From Aurantimonas coralicida DSM 14790 (GTDB lineage Bacteria > Pseudomonadota > Alphaproteobacteria > Rhizobiales > Rhizobiaceae): a stretch of 64,000 nt of DNA. How positions within the stretch are numbered: the stretch's first letter is position 1; each line of letters opens with the position of its first letter. Location of the stretch: the NCBI RefSeq assembly GCF_000421645.1, contig NZ_ATXK01000002.1:558001-622000 (forward strand). Reading direction: 5' to 3'. Made by a program: the position numbers and the translations under genes. Positions 34,527-43,615 of this stretch are shown piece by piece. Under the pieces are notes generated by a model, which was not told the origin of the DNA, made no database searches, and saw only the letters and a program-made list of their open reading frames with translations.

Positions 34527-35324
34527 TCAGGATGGCAGCCGGAAAGGAGCCGCATAGCCCCCGACCGGCCGGATGTCGAGACCGTCGCCCATCGCCGCCT
34601 TCACCGCGTCCTCGCCGCCGGTCGTGGCGACCAGCGCGCTGAAGCGGTCGGCGCCGTAGGGCGCCTCGGCGATCACCGTCACCCCGTCGCCCGGCGTCGC
34701 CATGCCGGTCAGGCCGTCGACGCAGTAACAGGCGATTTCCGGCTGCACCGGATCGGCCAGCGGCGGCGCGACGACGAGGCAGGGCGTGCCGGCGGGACGG
34801 CCCGGCGCGTCGAAGAAGGGCAGCCGTGCGACGATCTGCGCCGAGCGGAAGCCCTGCCACCAGGGCCGGCCGGCCGCGCCGATCGGCACGATGCCGAGGC
34901 GGTCGCCGCCGTCCTCGATCGCCGCGATCACGTCCTGCCTGGAGCCACCGATGGTCATCGGCACCGAGAAGCCGAAATAGAAGCGCGCCGTCTCGACCGC
35001 CGCGACCAGGTCGCCCTCGTCGGCGACATGCACGGCGAACGGCGCCTGCAGGGCGGTGAAGGTGGAGATGATCTCGCGCCACAGATGCTCGATGGCGGTC
35101 AGCGGCAGATGGCCCTGGTGGCGGCCGGCCAGGCGGCGCATCATCTCGGCCTCGCGGCCGGGGCGGAAGGCGGCGCCGTTGCGGGCCGTGCCCTTCACCT
35201 CGATCAGCTCGTCGATGACGGTGGCACGCTGCATCAGAAGCCGGTGCACGGACTCGTCGATGGCGTCGATCTTGGCTCTCAGTTCGGCAAGCCGCGACGG
35301 GTCGGCCTTGGCGGGTCCGTTCAT
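34527..35324 (-). CDS. Chorismate mutase (AroQ type) with C-terminal extension
   Basis: A 265-residue protein. Residues about 8-95 form an AroQ-type mutase ([20 protein letters not shown] opening, later [17 protein letters not shown]) that converts chorismate to prephenate. The remaining 165 residues resemble neither a full prephenate dehydratase nor a dehydrogenase; they loosely recall the periplasmic-binding-like dehydratase fold ([20 protein letters not shown]) and may be a regulatory remnant. This longer form is usual in Hyphomicrobiales. ATG 35324 follows GGGGAG. It is the first gene of the cluster with hisC and tyrA, which follow after a 164-nt gap. Confidence 0.88.
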   Translation of the reverse strand: MNGPAKADPSRLAELRAKIDAIDESVHRLLMQRATVIDELIEVKGTARNGAAFRPGREAEMMRRLAGRHQGHLPLTAIEHLWREIISTFTALQAPFAVHVADEGDLVAAVETARFYFGFSVPMTIGGSRQDVIAAIEDGGDRLGIVPIGAAGRPWWQGFRSAQIVARLPFFDAPGRPAGTPCLVVAPPLADPVQPEIACYCVDGLTGMATPGDGVTVIAEAPYGADRFSALVATTGGEDAVKAAMGDGLDIRPVGGYAAPFRLPS

Positions 35325-35513
35325 CTGTCTGGCACTCCCCTCCGGCGCCCCTCGCGCGCCATTCTCTACAGTCTGTCGGGCTTGTATCGGGCCGCTGCGC
35401 ACTTGGCAAAGTCATCCCGCCACGGGCCGGCGACGGGCTAACGGGCACGGCCGCCGCGTCGCCGCGATTGCCGCGACGCCTCCCAGTGCGTATCTGTGGC
35501 AGCGAACGACGCG

Positions 35514-35535
35514 CCGGCACCACGAGACGTGCCGG
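35514..35535 (+). promoter_or_regulatory. Hairpin in the metX leader
   Basis: CCGGCAC (35514-35520) pairs with GTGCCGG (35529-35535), about 45 nt before the metX start. I could not fit the leader to the SAM-II consensus, so its role is open. Confidence 0.3.
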
Positions 35536-35580
35536 ACAGCCCGCCCTTTCGCGCCAGCGATCAAGCAGCCGGTAAGACCC

Positions 35581-36762
35581 ATGAGCGCCGAACCTTCCCG
35601 CGAACAGCTCGACTATTCCCTCGGCAGCCGCGAGGCCAACGAACCCTCGAGCCCGGTCGCCCGCTTCGGCCCCGACGAGCCGCTGCATCTGGACGCCGGC
35701 CGCGACCTGTCGCCCTTCCAGATCGCCTACAACACTTACGGCACGCTGAACGCCGACAAGTCGAACGCCATCCTCGTCTGCCACGCTTTGACCGGCGACC
35801 ATTATCCGGCCAGCCGCTCGCCGGTGACCGGCAAGCCCGGCTGGTGGTCCTCGATCATCGGCGAGGGCAAGCCGATCGACACGTCGAAATACTTCGTCAT
35901 CTGCTCCAACGTGATCGGCGGCTGCATGGGCTCGACCGGCCCGGCCTCGATCGACCCGGCGACGGGCAAGCCCTACGGCCTCGGCCTGCCGGTGATCACC
36001 ATCCGCGACATGGTGCGGGCGCAGGCGATGCTGGTGACGCGGCTGGGCATCGACACGCTGTTCGCCGTGATCGGCGGCTCGATGGGCGGCATGCAGGTGC
36101 TGCAATGGACGGTGAGCTATCCCGAGCGGGTCTTCGCCGCGCTGCCGATCGCCACCGGCGCGCGCCATTCCTCGCAGAACATCGCCTTCCACGAGGTCGG
36201 CCGGCAGGCGGTGATGGCCGATCCGGACTGGCAGGGCGGACGCTATTTCGAGTTCGGCAAGCGGCCGCACAAGGGGCTCGCCGTGGCGCGCATGACCGCC
36301 CATGTCACCTATCTGTCGGAGATGGCCCTGCAGCGGAAATTCGGCCGCAACTTGCAGGACCGCGACCAGCTCGGCTTCGGCTTCGACGCCGACTTCCAGA
36401 TCGAGAGCTATCTGCGCCACCAGGGCATGACCTTCGTCGACCGCTTCGACGCCAATTCCTATCTCTACATGACCCGCGCCATGGATTATTTCGACATCGC
36501 CGGGGACTATGAGGGCCGGCTGGCCAACGCCTTCCGGGGGTCGAAGACAAGGTTCTGCATGGTCTCCTTCTCGTCCGACTGGCTGTTTCCGACCGAGGAG
36601 AACCGCGCCGTGGTGCATGCCCTGAACGCCGCCGCCGCCTCGGTCTCCTTCGTCGAGATCGACACCGACCGCGGCCACGACGCGTTCCTTCTGGACGAGC
36701 CGGAATTCTTCGCGGCCATCGACGGCTTCGTGTCGTCGGCCGCAACGGCGCGGGGACTTTGA
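35581..36762 (+). CDS. metX: Homoserine O-acyltransferase (MetX)
   Basis: A 393-residue alpha/beta hydrolase-fold enzyme that acylates homoserine at the start of methionine synthesis. The nucleophile is the Ser in GGSMGGMQ near residue 166, and the catalytic His is in DRGHDAFL near 365. Early block [20 protein letters not shown] and [12 protein letters not shown] are family marks. Whether acetyl-CoA or succinyl-CoA is the donor cannot be told confidently by eye. ATG 35581 agrees with homology. Overlaps metW by 4 nt. Confidence 0.95.
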   Translation: MSAEPSREQLDYSLGSREANEPSSPVARFGPDEPLHLDAGRDLSPFQIAYNTYGTLNADKSNAILVCHALTGDHYPASRSPVTGKPGWWSSIIGEGKPIDTSKYFVICSNVIGGCMGSTGPASIDPATGKPYGLGLPVITIRDMVRAQAMLVTRLGIDTLFAVIGGSMGGMQVLQWTVSYPERVFAALPIATGARHSSQNIAFHEVGRQAVMADPDWQGGRYFEFGKRPHKGLAVARMTAHVTYLSEMALQRKFGRNLQDRDQLGFGFDADFQIESYLRHQGMTFVDRFDANSYLYMTRAMDYFDIAGDYEGRLANAFRGSKTRFCMVSFSSDWLFPTEENRAVVHALNAAAASVSFVEIDTDRGHDAFLLDEPEFFAAIDGFVSSAATARGL

Positions 36763-37418
36763 CCATGGCGCTTGCCGACGCACCCCTGCCGACCAGCGAG
36801 AGCGTGTCGAAGGACGCTGCGACGCGCGTCGATCTGGAGATCATCGCCGACCTCGTCACGCCGGGCAGCCGAGTGCTCGACATCGGTTGCGGCGACGGCG
36901 CGCTGCTGGCGCTTCTGGAGCAGCGCCGGCAGGTCGACGGCCGCGGCATGGAGTTGAGCCAGCCGGGCGTCAACGAATGCGTCGCGCGCGGCCTGTCGGT
37001 GATCCAGGGCGACGCCGACCGCGATCTCGTCCACTATCCGGACGACGCCTTCGACTATGTCATCCTGTCCCAGACCATCCAGGCGACGCGCAATCCCAAG
37101 CTGGTCCTGTCGGAGCTTCTGCGCATCGGCAACCGGGCGATCGTCTCCTTCCCGAATTTCGGCCACTGGTCGATCCGCTACTGGGTGGCGCTGCGCGGCC
37201 GCATGCCGGTGACCCGCAATCTGCACCAGGCCTGGTACGACACCTCCAACATCCATTTCTGCACCATCCGCGACTTCGTCGCCCTGGCCGAGGAGGTCGG
37301 CGCGACGGTGGAGACCGCCATGGCGCTGAACTCTACCGGCCAGCGCATCGGCATGAAGCTGCCCTGGGCGTTCTGGAACCTGTTCGGCCAGCAGGCGGTG
37401 TTCGTCCTGAAGCGCTAG
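36759..37418 (+). CDS. metW: Methionine biosynthesis protein MetW
   Basis: A 219-residue SAM-dependent methyltransferase-like protein. The nucleotide-binding motif [12 protein letters not shown] lies at residues 39-50. MetW is nearly always paired with MetX in proteobacteria that use it; it is reported to stimulate MetX, and its own catalytic role is unclear. The 4-nt overlap (ATGA) with metX implies coupled translation. Confidence 0.95.
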   Translation: MTMALADAPLPTSESVSKDAATRVDLEIIADLVTPGSRVLDIGCGDGALLALLEQRRQVDGRGMELSQPGVNECVARGLSVIQGDADRDLVHYPDDAFDYVILSQTIQATRNPKLVLSELLRIGNRAIVSFPNFGHWSIRYWVALRGRMPVTRNLHQAWYDTSNIHFCTIRDFVALAEEVGATVETAMALNSTGQRIGMKLPWAFWNLFGQQAVFVLKR

Positions 37419-37465
37419 GGTGAGGATGGGGGCCGGTCGATGGTGAGGCGGGGACAGGCAGGCGC

Positions 37466-38134
37466 ATGACCCGTTACGATTCGCGCCGCTGGTTCCTGGC
37501 CGCCTGCCTTGCGGCGCTCGCCGGCTATGTCGACGCGATCGGCTTTCTGAAGCTCGGCGGCCTGTTCGTCTCCTTCATGAGCGGCAATTCGACCCGGCTG
37601 GCGGTGGGGCTCGCCGAGCTCTCCGGCATCGCCGGGCTGGCCCTGGCGATCGTCGCGGCCTTTGTCGGCGGCGTGGTCGCCGGGTCGCTGACGGCGCATG
37701 TGGCGGGGACGGCCCGCAAGGCCGCCGTGCTGATCCAGGTGGCGGTGCTCCTGGCGGTGGCGGCCGGCCTCGACGCGACGGTCGGGCGGCCTTACGCCTC
37801 GCTGACGCTGGCGGCGGCGATGGGCACGGTGAACTGCGTCTTCCAGCGCAATGGCGAGGTCAGCATCGGCGTCAGCTACATGACCGGTACGCTCGTGAAG
37901 CTGGGCCAGCACATCGCCAATGCCTGCCTTGGCGGCAAACGCTTCGGCTGGGTGCCGTATCTCCTGCTCTGGACCGGCCTTCTGGCGGGCGCCACGCTGG
38001 GCGCCCTGGCGCATGGCGCCTTCGAGGCGGTCAGCCTCGCTCCCGCCGTCGCCGTCGCCGCACTCCTCGCCTGGCTTGCCCATCGCATGGGGCCGGCGGA
38101 GCCGCTGCGCGACATGATCCGGCCGGCCGGCTGA
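37466..38134 (+). CDS. YoaK/DUF1275 family membrane protein
   Basis: A 222-residue inner-membrane protein with about six membrane segments. The family signature AGYVDAIGFLKLGGLFVSFM and then SGNSTRLAVGLA is at residues 19-48, and FQRNGEVSIGVSYMTGTLVK in the middle. DUF1275 proteins are widespread and uncharacterised. It is a separate unit 47 nt after metW. Confidence 0.9.
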   Translation: MTRYDSRRWFLAACLAALAGYVDAIGFLKLGGLFVSFMSGNSTRLAVGLAELSGIAGLALAIVAAFVGGVVAGSLTAHVAGTARKAAVLIQVAVLLAVAAGLDATVGRPYASLTLAAAMGTVNCVFQRNGEVSIGVSYMTGTLVKLGQHIANACLGGKRFGWVPYLLLWTGLLAGATLGALAHGAFEAVSLAPAVAVAALLAWLAHRMGPAEPLRDMIRPAG

Positions 38135-38199
38135 GAGGCATCGCCGCGACGTCCGGAACCGGGGCGCCGTCCGGTTCCGGTGTCCTCGGGAAGACTGTC

Positions 38200-39249
38200 T
38201 CAGTTCGTGATGGCCGGCGGTGCGTCGGCGTCGAGACCGAGGAAGGCCGCGATGAAGGCGGCGATCTCGGCATGGGCGCCGGCCCGGTCGGTGCCGGCGG
38301 GTTCGTCGCAGATCGGGTCCTCGCCCTCGGCGATGAGCAGGGCCGGCGCCTCCGGCTTGCATTCGGCGAGGAAGGTGAAGTGGTTGCCCGGTGCGACCGC
38401 CGCATAGCTGGCGTCGGGCAGGCGGGCGACGAGGTCGCTGCCCGCGGCGCTGACGTCGATGGCGGGCCAGCGGGTCTCGTCGCCGAGATTGACCAGCAGC
38501 ACCGGCAGGGTCATCGCGGCGATGCTGTCCGGCGTGATCGCGTAGCTCATGCCCGGATCGACGGCGACCGCAGCGGCGATCCGCGCGTCGCGCATGTCGC
38601 GCTCCCAGTCGTCGGGCAGGGCGGCGAGATCCACCCCGCCCTGGGCGAAGAACACGCAATCGGCCGCGCGGTCGCCGAGCCGGGCGCAATAGTCGCGATA
38701 GGCCCGGCGATCGAGCCGCGCGCCGGCCAGGTTCAGCGCCGTCGCGCCGCCGAGGGAAAAGCCCAGCGAAGCGATCCGGCCAGCGTCGACATGCGGTGCG
38801 AAGGCGGGATCGGCAAGAATGGCGTCGAGCGCGGCCGTCAAATCGGCGGCGCGTTCGCTGAGCCGGATCGACCGGCGCGGCGAGGAATCGCCGGTGGTGC
38901 TGCCGGGATGGTTGACCGCCAGCACCATGGCGCCGCGGGCGGCGAGCTGCGCCGACAGCCAGGACAGATTGTCCATGTTGCCGCCTGACCCGTGCGACAG
39001 GAGGACGAGGGGGAAGCGGCCCTTGGCAATGGCGGCGCCGACATAGGCTTCGGTGCCCTCGAATACCGCGTTCTCGCCGACGATGCCGCGATAGGTCGGG
39101 GTGCCGAGCGGGTACCAGAGCGAGGCGGCGAGCGGCGCCGGGCGATGCGGCGCCGCGACGGTCAGCCGGTCGTAGCCGGCCAGCGGTTCGGCGATGGCGG
39201 AACCGGTGAGGCCGGCAAGGAGGGCGGCGGCGATGAGCGATCGGGACAT
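38200..39249 (-). CDS. Exported alpha/beta hydrolase (PAF acetylhydrolase/dienelactone hydrolase-like)
   Basis: A 349-residue secreted hydrolase. A signal peptide (residues 1-20, ending GSAIA) precedes a domain with an oxyanion-loop LLSHGSGG and the nucleophile elbow GFSLGGAT. Two internal cysteines (YCARL and DCVFF) could form a disulfide in the periplasm. This outline fits the predicted dienelactone hydrolase/PAF acetylhydrolase-like esterases; the substrate is unknown. AAGGA precedes the ATG. It is divergent from a membrane AraC-type regulator that probably controls it. Confidence 0.82.
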   Translation of the reverse strand: MSRSLIAAALLAGLTGSAIAEPLAGYDRLTVAAPHRPAPLAASLWYPLGTPTYRGIVGENAVFEGTEAYVGAAIAKGRFPLVLLSHGSGGNMDNLSWLSAQLAARGAMVLAVNHPGSTTGDSSPRRSIRLSERAADLTAALDAILADPAFAPHVDAGRIASLGFSLGGATALNLAGARLDRRAYRDYCARLGDRAADCVFFAQGGVDLAALPDDWERDMRDARIAAAVAVDPGMSYAITPDSIAAMTLPVLLVNLGDETRWPAIDVSAAGSDLVARLPDASYAAVAPGNHFTFLAECKPEAPALLIAEGEDPICDEPAGTDRAGAHAEIAAFIAAFLGLDADAPPAITN

Positions 39250-39312
39250 GGGGTGATCCTTTCGGGTTGGACTGACCCGTTCTGCATGGACGGCGCGCCC
39301 CCCGATCGGCGT

Positions 39313-39351
39313 CCGAAAACCGGTTTCAGGTCGAGCCGAACCGGTTTTTGG
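39313..39351. repeat. Inverted repeat with AACCGGTT cores
   Basis: CCGAAAACCGGTT (39313-39325) and AACCGGTTTTTGG (39339-39351) match at 12 of 13 positions across a 13-nt spacer. It lies between the hydrolase and the AraC-type gene. It may be the regulator's operator or a copy of the palindromic AAACCGGTTT intergenic repeats common in rhizobia. Confidence 0.5.
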
Positions 39352-39383
39352 TCTAGGTCGCGGTGAACGGAGGTCGTTTCGCC

Positions 39384-40424
39384 ATGCTCGTTCTGCCGAT
39401 CCCGCTGATCGTCTCCCTGATCCTGGGCTTCCTGCTGCTGCACGCCGCCCTGAAGAAGGACCGGCCGTGGCTATTCCTGCTGCTTTTGGCCGCCTGCGCG
39501 CTGCAGGGAGTGGTGATCTCGCTGGCGCAATATTACGGGCTGACGGGTCTGCGCCTCGTCCAGCCGGTGACCGCGACGATCATCCCGCCGCTGGCCTTCG
39601 CCACCTTCCAGGCGACGGCGGTGCGGCGCTTCGATCCGGGGCGCGCGCTGCCGCATCTGGCGGGACCGGTCTTCACCGCTTTCTGCGTCGCCTTCGCGCC
39701 CGTCCTCCTCGATCTGGTCGTGCCGGGGCTCTTCTCGGCCTATGGCGTCGCGATCCTCGTTGCGGTGCGGGCCGGCGCCGACAGCCTGCCGCTAACCCGG
39801 CTGGAGACCGCCGACCGGCCGGGCCGCGTGTGGAGCGTCATCGCGCTGGCGCTGATCCTGTCCGCCGTCAGCGACGGGCTGATCGGGGTGCTGCAGCTGT
39901 CGGGCGCCGGATGGACGCAGCCGCTGATCATCAGCCTGTTCTCCTCGCTTTCGCTCGGCCTCGTCGGCGCCCTGTGCCTGTCGCAGAGCCTGGCAGGTGG
40001 CGATGCGGCGGCAGCGGCGGAGGAGAAGACGGCGGCCGAGCCGACATCGGAGGATGTCCGGCAGGATGCCGAGATCATGGCGCGGCTCGACGCGCTGGTC
40101 GCCGAGGGGGCGCTCTATCTCGACGCCGATCTCACCCTCGAGCGGCTGTCGCGGCGGCTGCTGGTGCCGGCCAAGCGGCTGTCGACGGCGATCAACCGGA
40201 CCACCGGCGAGAACGTCTCGCGCTACGTCAACGGCTTCCGCATCCGCCATGCCTGCGCGCGCCTGACGGCCGGCGAGAGCGTGACCGCGGCCATGCTGGA
40301 CAGCGGCTTCAACACCAAGTCGAACTTCAACCGCGAGTTCCTGCGGGTGACCGGGATGGCACCGGGGGCGTGGCAGGCGGCCAACGCGCCGGATGCGCCA
40401 CGGCGCGTGACGGCGCCGGCCTGA
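39384..40424 (+). CDS. Membrane-anchored AraC family transcriptional regulator
   Basis: A 346-residue protein of two parts: an N-terminal block of about seven membrane helices (residues 1-205) and a C-terminal AraC/XylS double helix-turn-helix (about 240-335; LSRRLLVPAKRLSTAINRTT, later MLDSGFNTKSNFNREFLRVT). Such regulators may sense a membrane or extracellular signal directly. GGAGG lies 10 nt before ATG 39384; an in-frame GTG at 39363 overlaps that region. The divergent exported hydrolase is its likely target. Confidence 0.87.
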   Translation: MLVLPIPLIVSLILGFLLLHAALKKDRPWLFLLLLAACALQGVVISLAQYYGLTGLRLVQPVTATIIPPLAFATFQATAVRRFDPGRALPHLAGPVFTAFCVAFAPVLLDLVVPGLFSAYGVAILVAVRAGADSLPLTRLETADRPGRVWSVIALALILSAVSDGLIGVLQLSGAGWTQPLIISLFSSLSLGLVGALCLSQSLAGGDAAAAAEEKTAAEPTSEDVRQDAEIMARLDALVAEGALYLDADLTLERLSRRLLVPAKRLSTAINRTTGENVSRYVNGFRIRHACARLTAGESVTAAMLDSGFNTKSNFNREFLRVTGMAPGAWQAANAPDAPRRVTAPA

Positions 40425-40442
40425 GAGCGCGCGGCGTGGCGG

Positions 40443-41201
40443 CTAGCGGAACAGCCGGGCGCCCGCGCCGGCGCCGGCCGGCACCAGCACCGGCTTGATC
40501 GCCCGGCGGCGTTCTCTCGCCATCGAGGTCACCGGCACGCCGCGATAGAGCTGCTTGGTCGCCTCGATGATCACCGCGCCGGCAAAGACCGGCCACAGGT
40601 CGCGGCCGACCCGCTCCAGCGGCGTGGCGAAGCTCAGCATGGACCGCCGCTGGAAGGGCGGGAAGAGCAGCGCCTGCGACCAGGCGGTGGGCGTGAACAT
40701 GGTGGCGCGCAGAAGGCGGGTCAGCTGGCCGCGCGACCACGGCCGGCCCGAGCCGAAGGGCGTATGCTCGAAGCGCGCCCAGATGCCGCGGCGGTGGGGG
40801 GCGACGATGACGATGCGCCCACCCGGCGCCAGCACCCGCCAGGCCTCGGCCAGCATCGCCTCCGGGCTCTCGGCGAATTCCAGCGCATGGACGATGAGGA
40901 CCCGGTCGACCGAGGCGTCGCCCAGCGGCAGATCCTCGATGCCGATCAGCGCGGTCAGCGACGCAGCACCGGCCGGCCAGACCTGCGCCCCCTGGGCCCC
41001 CGGCATGAAGGCCAGCGCCCGCTCGGCGTCGGCGGCGAAGCGGTCGATATAGGGCACCGCATAGCCGAGGCCGACCAGCCGCTCCTGCGAGATCGGCCGC
41101 CACAAGGGCGTCAGCGCCAGCGAGACGGCCCGCGCGGCCGCCGCGCCCAGGGGCGAGGCGTAGAAGTCGCGCAGGTCGACGATGTCGGCATTGGTCGTCA
41201 G
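40443..41201 (-). CDS. Class I SAM-dependent methyltransferase
   Basis: A protein of about 252 residues from the proposed start. VDRVLIVHALEFAESPEAML and EAWRVLAPGGRIVIVAP are the motif II/III region of methyltransferase domain 11. The N-terminal glycine motif is degenerate (VWPAGAASL). The family is common beside gloB in rhizobia and its substrate is unknown. Homology should start at about IVDLRDFYASPLG. There is no ATG, GTG or TTG there; CTG at 41199-41201 has GGAGAG 6 nt upstream and is offered as the start. Otherwise the frame is open back to ATGs at 41324 and 41360, which would run into the gloB promoter. Confidence 0.75.
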   Translation of the reverse strand: MTTNADIVDLRDFYASPLGAAAARAVSLALTPLWRPISQERLVGLGYAVPYIDRFAADAERALAFMPGAQGAQVWPAGAASLTALIGIEDLPLGDASVDRVLIVHALEFAESPEAMLAEAWRVLAPGGRIVIVAPHRRGIWARFEHTPFGSGRPWSRGQLTRLLRATMFTPTAWSQALLFPPFQRRSMLSFATPLERVGRDLWPVFAGAVIIEATKQLYRGVPVTSMARERRRAIKPVLVPAGAGAGARLFR

Positions 41202-41380
41202 TGTGTGCTCTCCGGTTCGGCGTCCGTCCCGCCAGCGATCCTTACATAGAACGATTGCAAGCTGGCTCGAAACTCCCGTCGCGCAATCGGCGGGCGCGAG
41301 CGACCGCCGGATGGCGGCTGACATCGCGCCATGCTGCCCTAACTCGCAGGACAGCATCAATCAGAGGGGGACGAGTGCTT

Positions 41381-42151
41381 ATGGCTTCGATCGAGATCCG
41401 CCAGTTCGGCTGCCGGAGCGACAATTTCGGCGTGCTGGTGCACGACGGGGGCACCGGCACCACGATCGCCATCGACGCGCCTGAGGAACAGCCGATCCTC
41501 GACGCGCTGGAGGCGGCCGGCTGGACGCTGACCCACATCCTGACGACCCACCATCACGGCGACCATGTCGAGGCGAATCAGGCCTTGAAGGCGCGCTTCC
41601 AGGTCGAGATCATCGGCCCGGCCAAGGAGCGCGACCGCATTCCCGGCATCGACCGAACGGCGTCCGGCGGCGACACGCTCGATGTCGGCGGCATCCGCGT
41701 CGAGGCGATCGACACGCCGGGCCACACGCTGGGCGAGGTCTCCTACTACATGCCCGACGCCAAGGCGCTGTTTGCCGCCGATGCGCTGTTCTCGCTCGGC
41801 TGCGGTCGCCTGTTCGAGGGCGATGCCGCGATGATGTGGGACTCGCTGCAGCGGCTGCGCGCCCTGCCGGACGACACGATGCTCTATTGCGGCCACGAAT
41901 ACACCGCCACCAACGCCCGCTGCGCCATCGACATCGATCCGCAGAACCTGGCGCTGCAGGAGCGGGTGAAGGAGGTCGAGCATCTGCGGGTCGAGGGCAA
42001 GCCGACCCTGCCGGTGTCGCTCGGACGCGAGAAGAAGACCAATCCGTTCCTGCGGGCCGACGATCCGGAGCTGAAGGCGGCCATGGGCATGGAAGACGCA
42101 GAACCGGCGGAGGTCTTCGCGGCCATCCGCAAGAAGCGGGATGGTTACTGA
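41381..42151 (+). CDS. gloB: Hydroxyacylglutathione hydrolase (glyoxalase II)
   Basis: A 256-residue metallo-beta-lactamase-fold hydrolase that releases D-lactate and glutathione from lactoylglutathione in methylglyoxal detoxification. The metal motif THHHGDH is near residue 57; further ligands are in TPGHTLG, FAADALFSLGCGRLFEG and YCGHEYT. The C-terminal helical domain with LGREKKTNPFLR identifies glyoxalase II. ATG 41381 follows GAGGGGGA. Stop overlaps the next start as TGATG. Confidence 0.96.
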   Translation: MASIEIRQFGCRSDNFGVLVHDGGTGTTIAIDAPEEQPILDALEAAGWTLTHILTTHHHGDHVEANQALKARFQVEIIGPAKERDRIPGIDRTASGGDTLDVGGIRVEAIDTPGHTLGEVSYYMPDAKALFAADALFSLGCGRLFEGDAAMMWDSLQRLRALPDDTMLYCGHEYTATNARCAIDIDPQNLALQERVKEVEHLRVEGKPTLPVSLGREKKTNPFLRADDPELKAAMGMEDAEPAEVFAAIRKKRDGY

Positions 42152-42603
42152 TGAGCCTGAAAGCGCTGCACCTCGTCCGCACGCTCGACCTGAAGCCGCA
42201 TCCCGAGGGCGGCTGGTATCGCGAGACCTTTCGCGACGAGGCGACCGGGGAGGGCGGCCGGGCCGCCTCCACGGCGATCTACTATCTCCTGGAAGCCGGC
42301 GAGACCTCGGAATGGCACCGTGTGACCGATGCGGCCGAGGTCTGGCACTGGTATGGCGGCGCGCCGCTGGTGATCACCATCTCGCAGAACGGCCACGACG
42401 CCTCGGCGCACCGGCTGGGCCCCGATGTCGAGGCCGGCGAGCGGCCGCAATTCGTCGTGCCTGCCGGCTGCTGGCAGACCGCGACGAGCCTTGGCGAATA
42501 CACCCTCGTCGGCTGCACCGTGGCGCCCGGCTTCGACTTCGCGTCCTTCGAGATGGCGCCGGAGAACTGGCGGCCGACGCCGCGCAAGGCCTCCGGGAAC
42601 TAG
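42151..42603 (+). CDS. DUF985 cupin-domain protein
   Basis: A 150-residue single-domain cupin. The family opening is LKPHPEGGWYRETFRD; the strand WHRVTDAAEVWHWYGGAPL supplies candidate metal ligands and VPAGCWQTA follows. DUF985 proteins are predicted sugar-binding or epimerase-like cupins without firm function. It is translationally coupled to gloB through a 1-nt overlap and overlaps the convergent EamA gene by 4 nt. Confidence 0.9.
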   Translation: MSLKALHLVRTLDLKPHPEGGWYRETFRDEATGEGGRAASTAIYYLLEAGETSEWHRVTDAAEVWHWYGGAPLVITISQNGHDASAHRLGPDVEAGERPQFVVPAGCWQTATSLGEYTLVGCTVAPGFDFASFEMAPENWRPTPRKASGN

Positions 42604-43484
42604 CGCGCCACCGCTTCGCCGCGCCGTAGCAGCCGCCGGAACAGCGGCAGCGCGGCGAGGCAGGCCCCCAGCGTGATGAGGATCGCCGAGATGACGATGG
42701 TGCCCGACAGCGCCGCCTCGCCCGCCGCGATCAGCACCAGCGTCGACAGGAGCGGCGCGGCATAGCTCGCCGCGCCGATGACCTGGATGTCGCCGTGCTT
42801 GACCCCGTAGTCCCAGACATAGAAGGCGCCGCCGACCGGCAGCAGGCCGAGCAGCAGCACCGCGATCCACTCGCCACCCGTCTGCGGCCAGACCGTGGTC
42901 TCGAAGGCGAGATGGGCGAGGAGCGACAGCACCGCCGTCACCGCGCAGAAGCCGGTGACCACGTCGCTGGGCACGTCGCCGAAGCGCCGCGACAGCAGCG
43001 AGTAGCTCGACCATGTGAGGGCGCAGAGCCCGGCGAGGCCGTAGCCGAGCGCATAGTCGGGGGAGAAGGCCAGCGCCCCGCCTCCGGTGACGATCAGCGC
43101 TGCGCCGGCAAGGCCGCAGAGGGCGCCGAGGATGTGGAACCAGCGCAGGCGCTCGCCGGGCAGGGCGGCCGATCCGAGCACGATCAGCAGCGGCCAGAGA
43201 TAGGCGATCAGGCCGGCCTGGGCCGCCGGGGCGTTGCGCAGGGCGGCGAAGTACAGGGCGTGGTAGCCGAACAGCCCGCCGACGCCGAGGAGCCACACGG
43301 CCGGCCGCTGGCGGAAGACCGCGAGGCCGCCGCCGCGCAGCTTGAGGGCGACGACGCCGATGATGGCGGCGATGGGGAAGGTCATGGCGGCCAGCTGGAA
43401 CGGTGGGACCGCGCCGCTGCGCGCCGTCAGAAGCGCCAGGACAGCCCACATCAGGACCGCCGCAAAACCCAGTATCGTGCCCAT
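42600..43484 (-). CDS. DMT superfamily transporter, EamA domain
   Basis: A 294-residue inner-membrane protein with ten predicted helices in two EamA repeats (LAALLTARSGAVPPFQL-type opening; second repeat around GLAGLCALTWSSYSLLSRRF). It resembles the aromatic amino acid/metabolite exporter (YddG-like) branch of EamA; the substrate is unproven. ATG 43484 has AGGAG 5 nt upstream and is preferred over GTG 43490. Confidence 0.88.
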   Translation of the reverse strand: MGTILGFAAVLMWAVLALLTARSGAVPPFQLAAMTFPIAAIIGVVALKLRGGGLAVFRQRPAVWLLGVGGLFGYHALYFAALRNAPAAQAGLIAYLWPLLIVLGSAALPGERLRWFHILGALCGLAGAALIVTGGGALAFSPDYALGYGLAGLCALTWSSYSLLSRRFGDVPSDVVTGFCAVTAVLSLLAHLAFETTVWPQTGGEWIAVLLLGLLPVGGAFYVWDYGVKHGDIQVIGAASYAAPLLSTLVLIAAGEAALSGTIVISAILITLGACLAALPLFRRLLRRGEAVAR

Positions 43485-43615
43485 GTCCACTCCTGCTGCC
43501 GCGGCGATCTATGCTCGCCCCGTGTGCGGCGGGTCAATGGCACGGGGGCGGATCTCGCCGGCGGTGCGGCTGTCGGCGGAACGGCGAGGCGCGGCGGGGC
43601 CGCGCCCGGCCCGTA

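Noticed and set aside
35440-35580. SAM-II riboswitch upstream of metX
   Set aside because: metX genes in this group often have one, so I looked for the conserved order of stem, GCCGGC/TTGCAGCCACG-type loop and GCTAAA tail. Only scattered fragments and a plain 7-bp hairpin are present.
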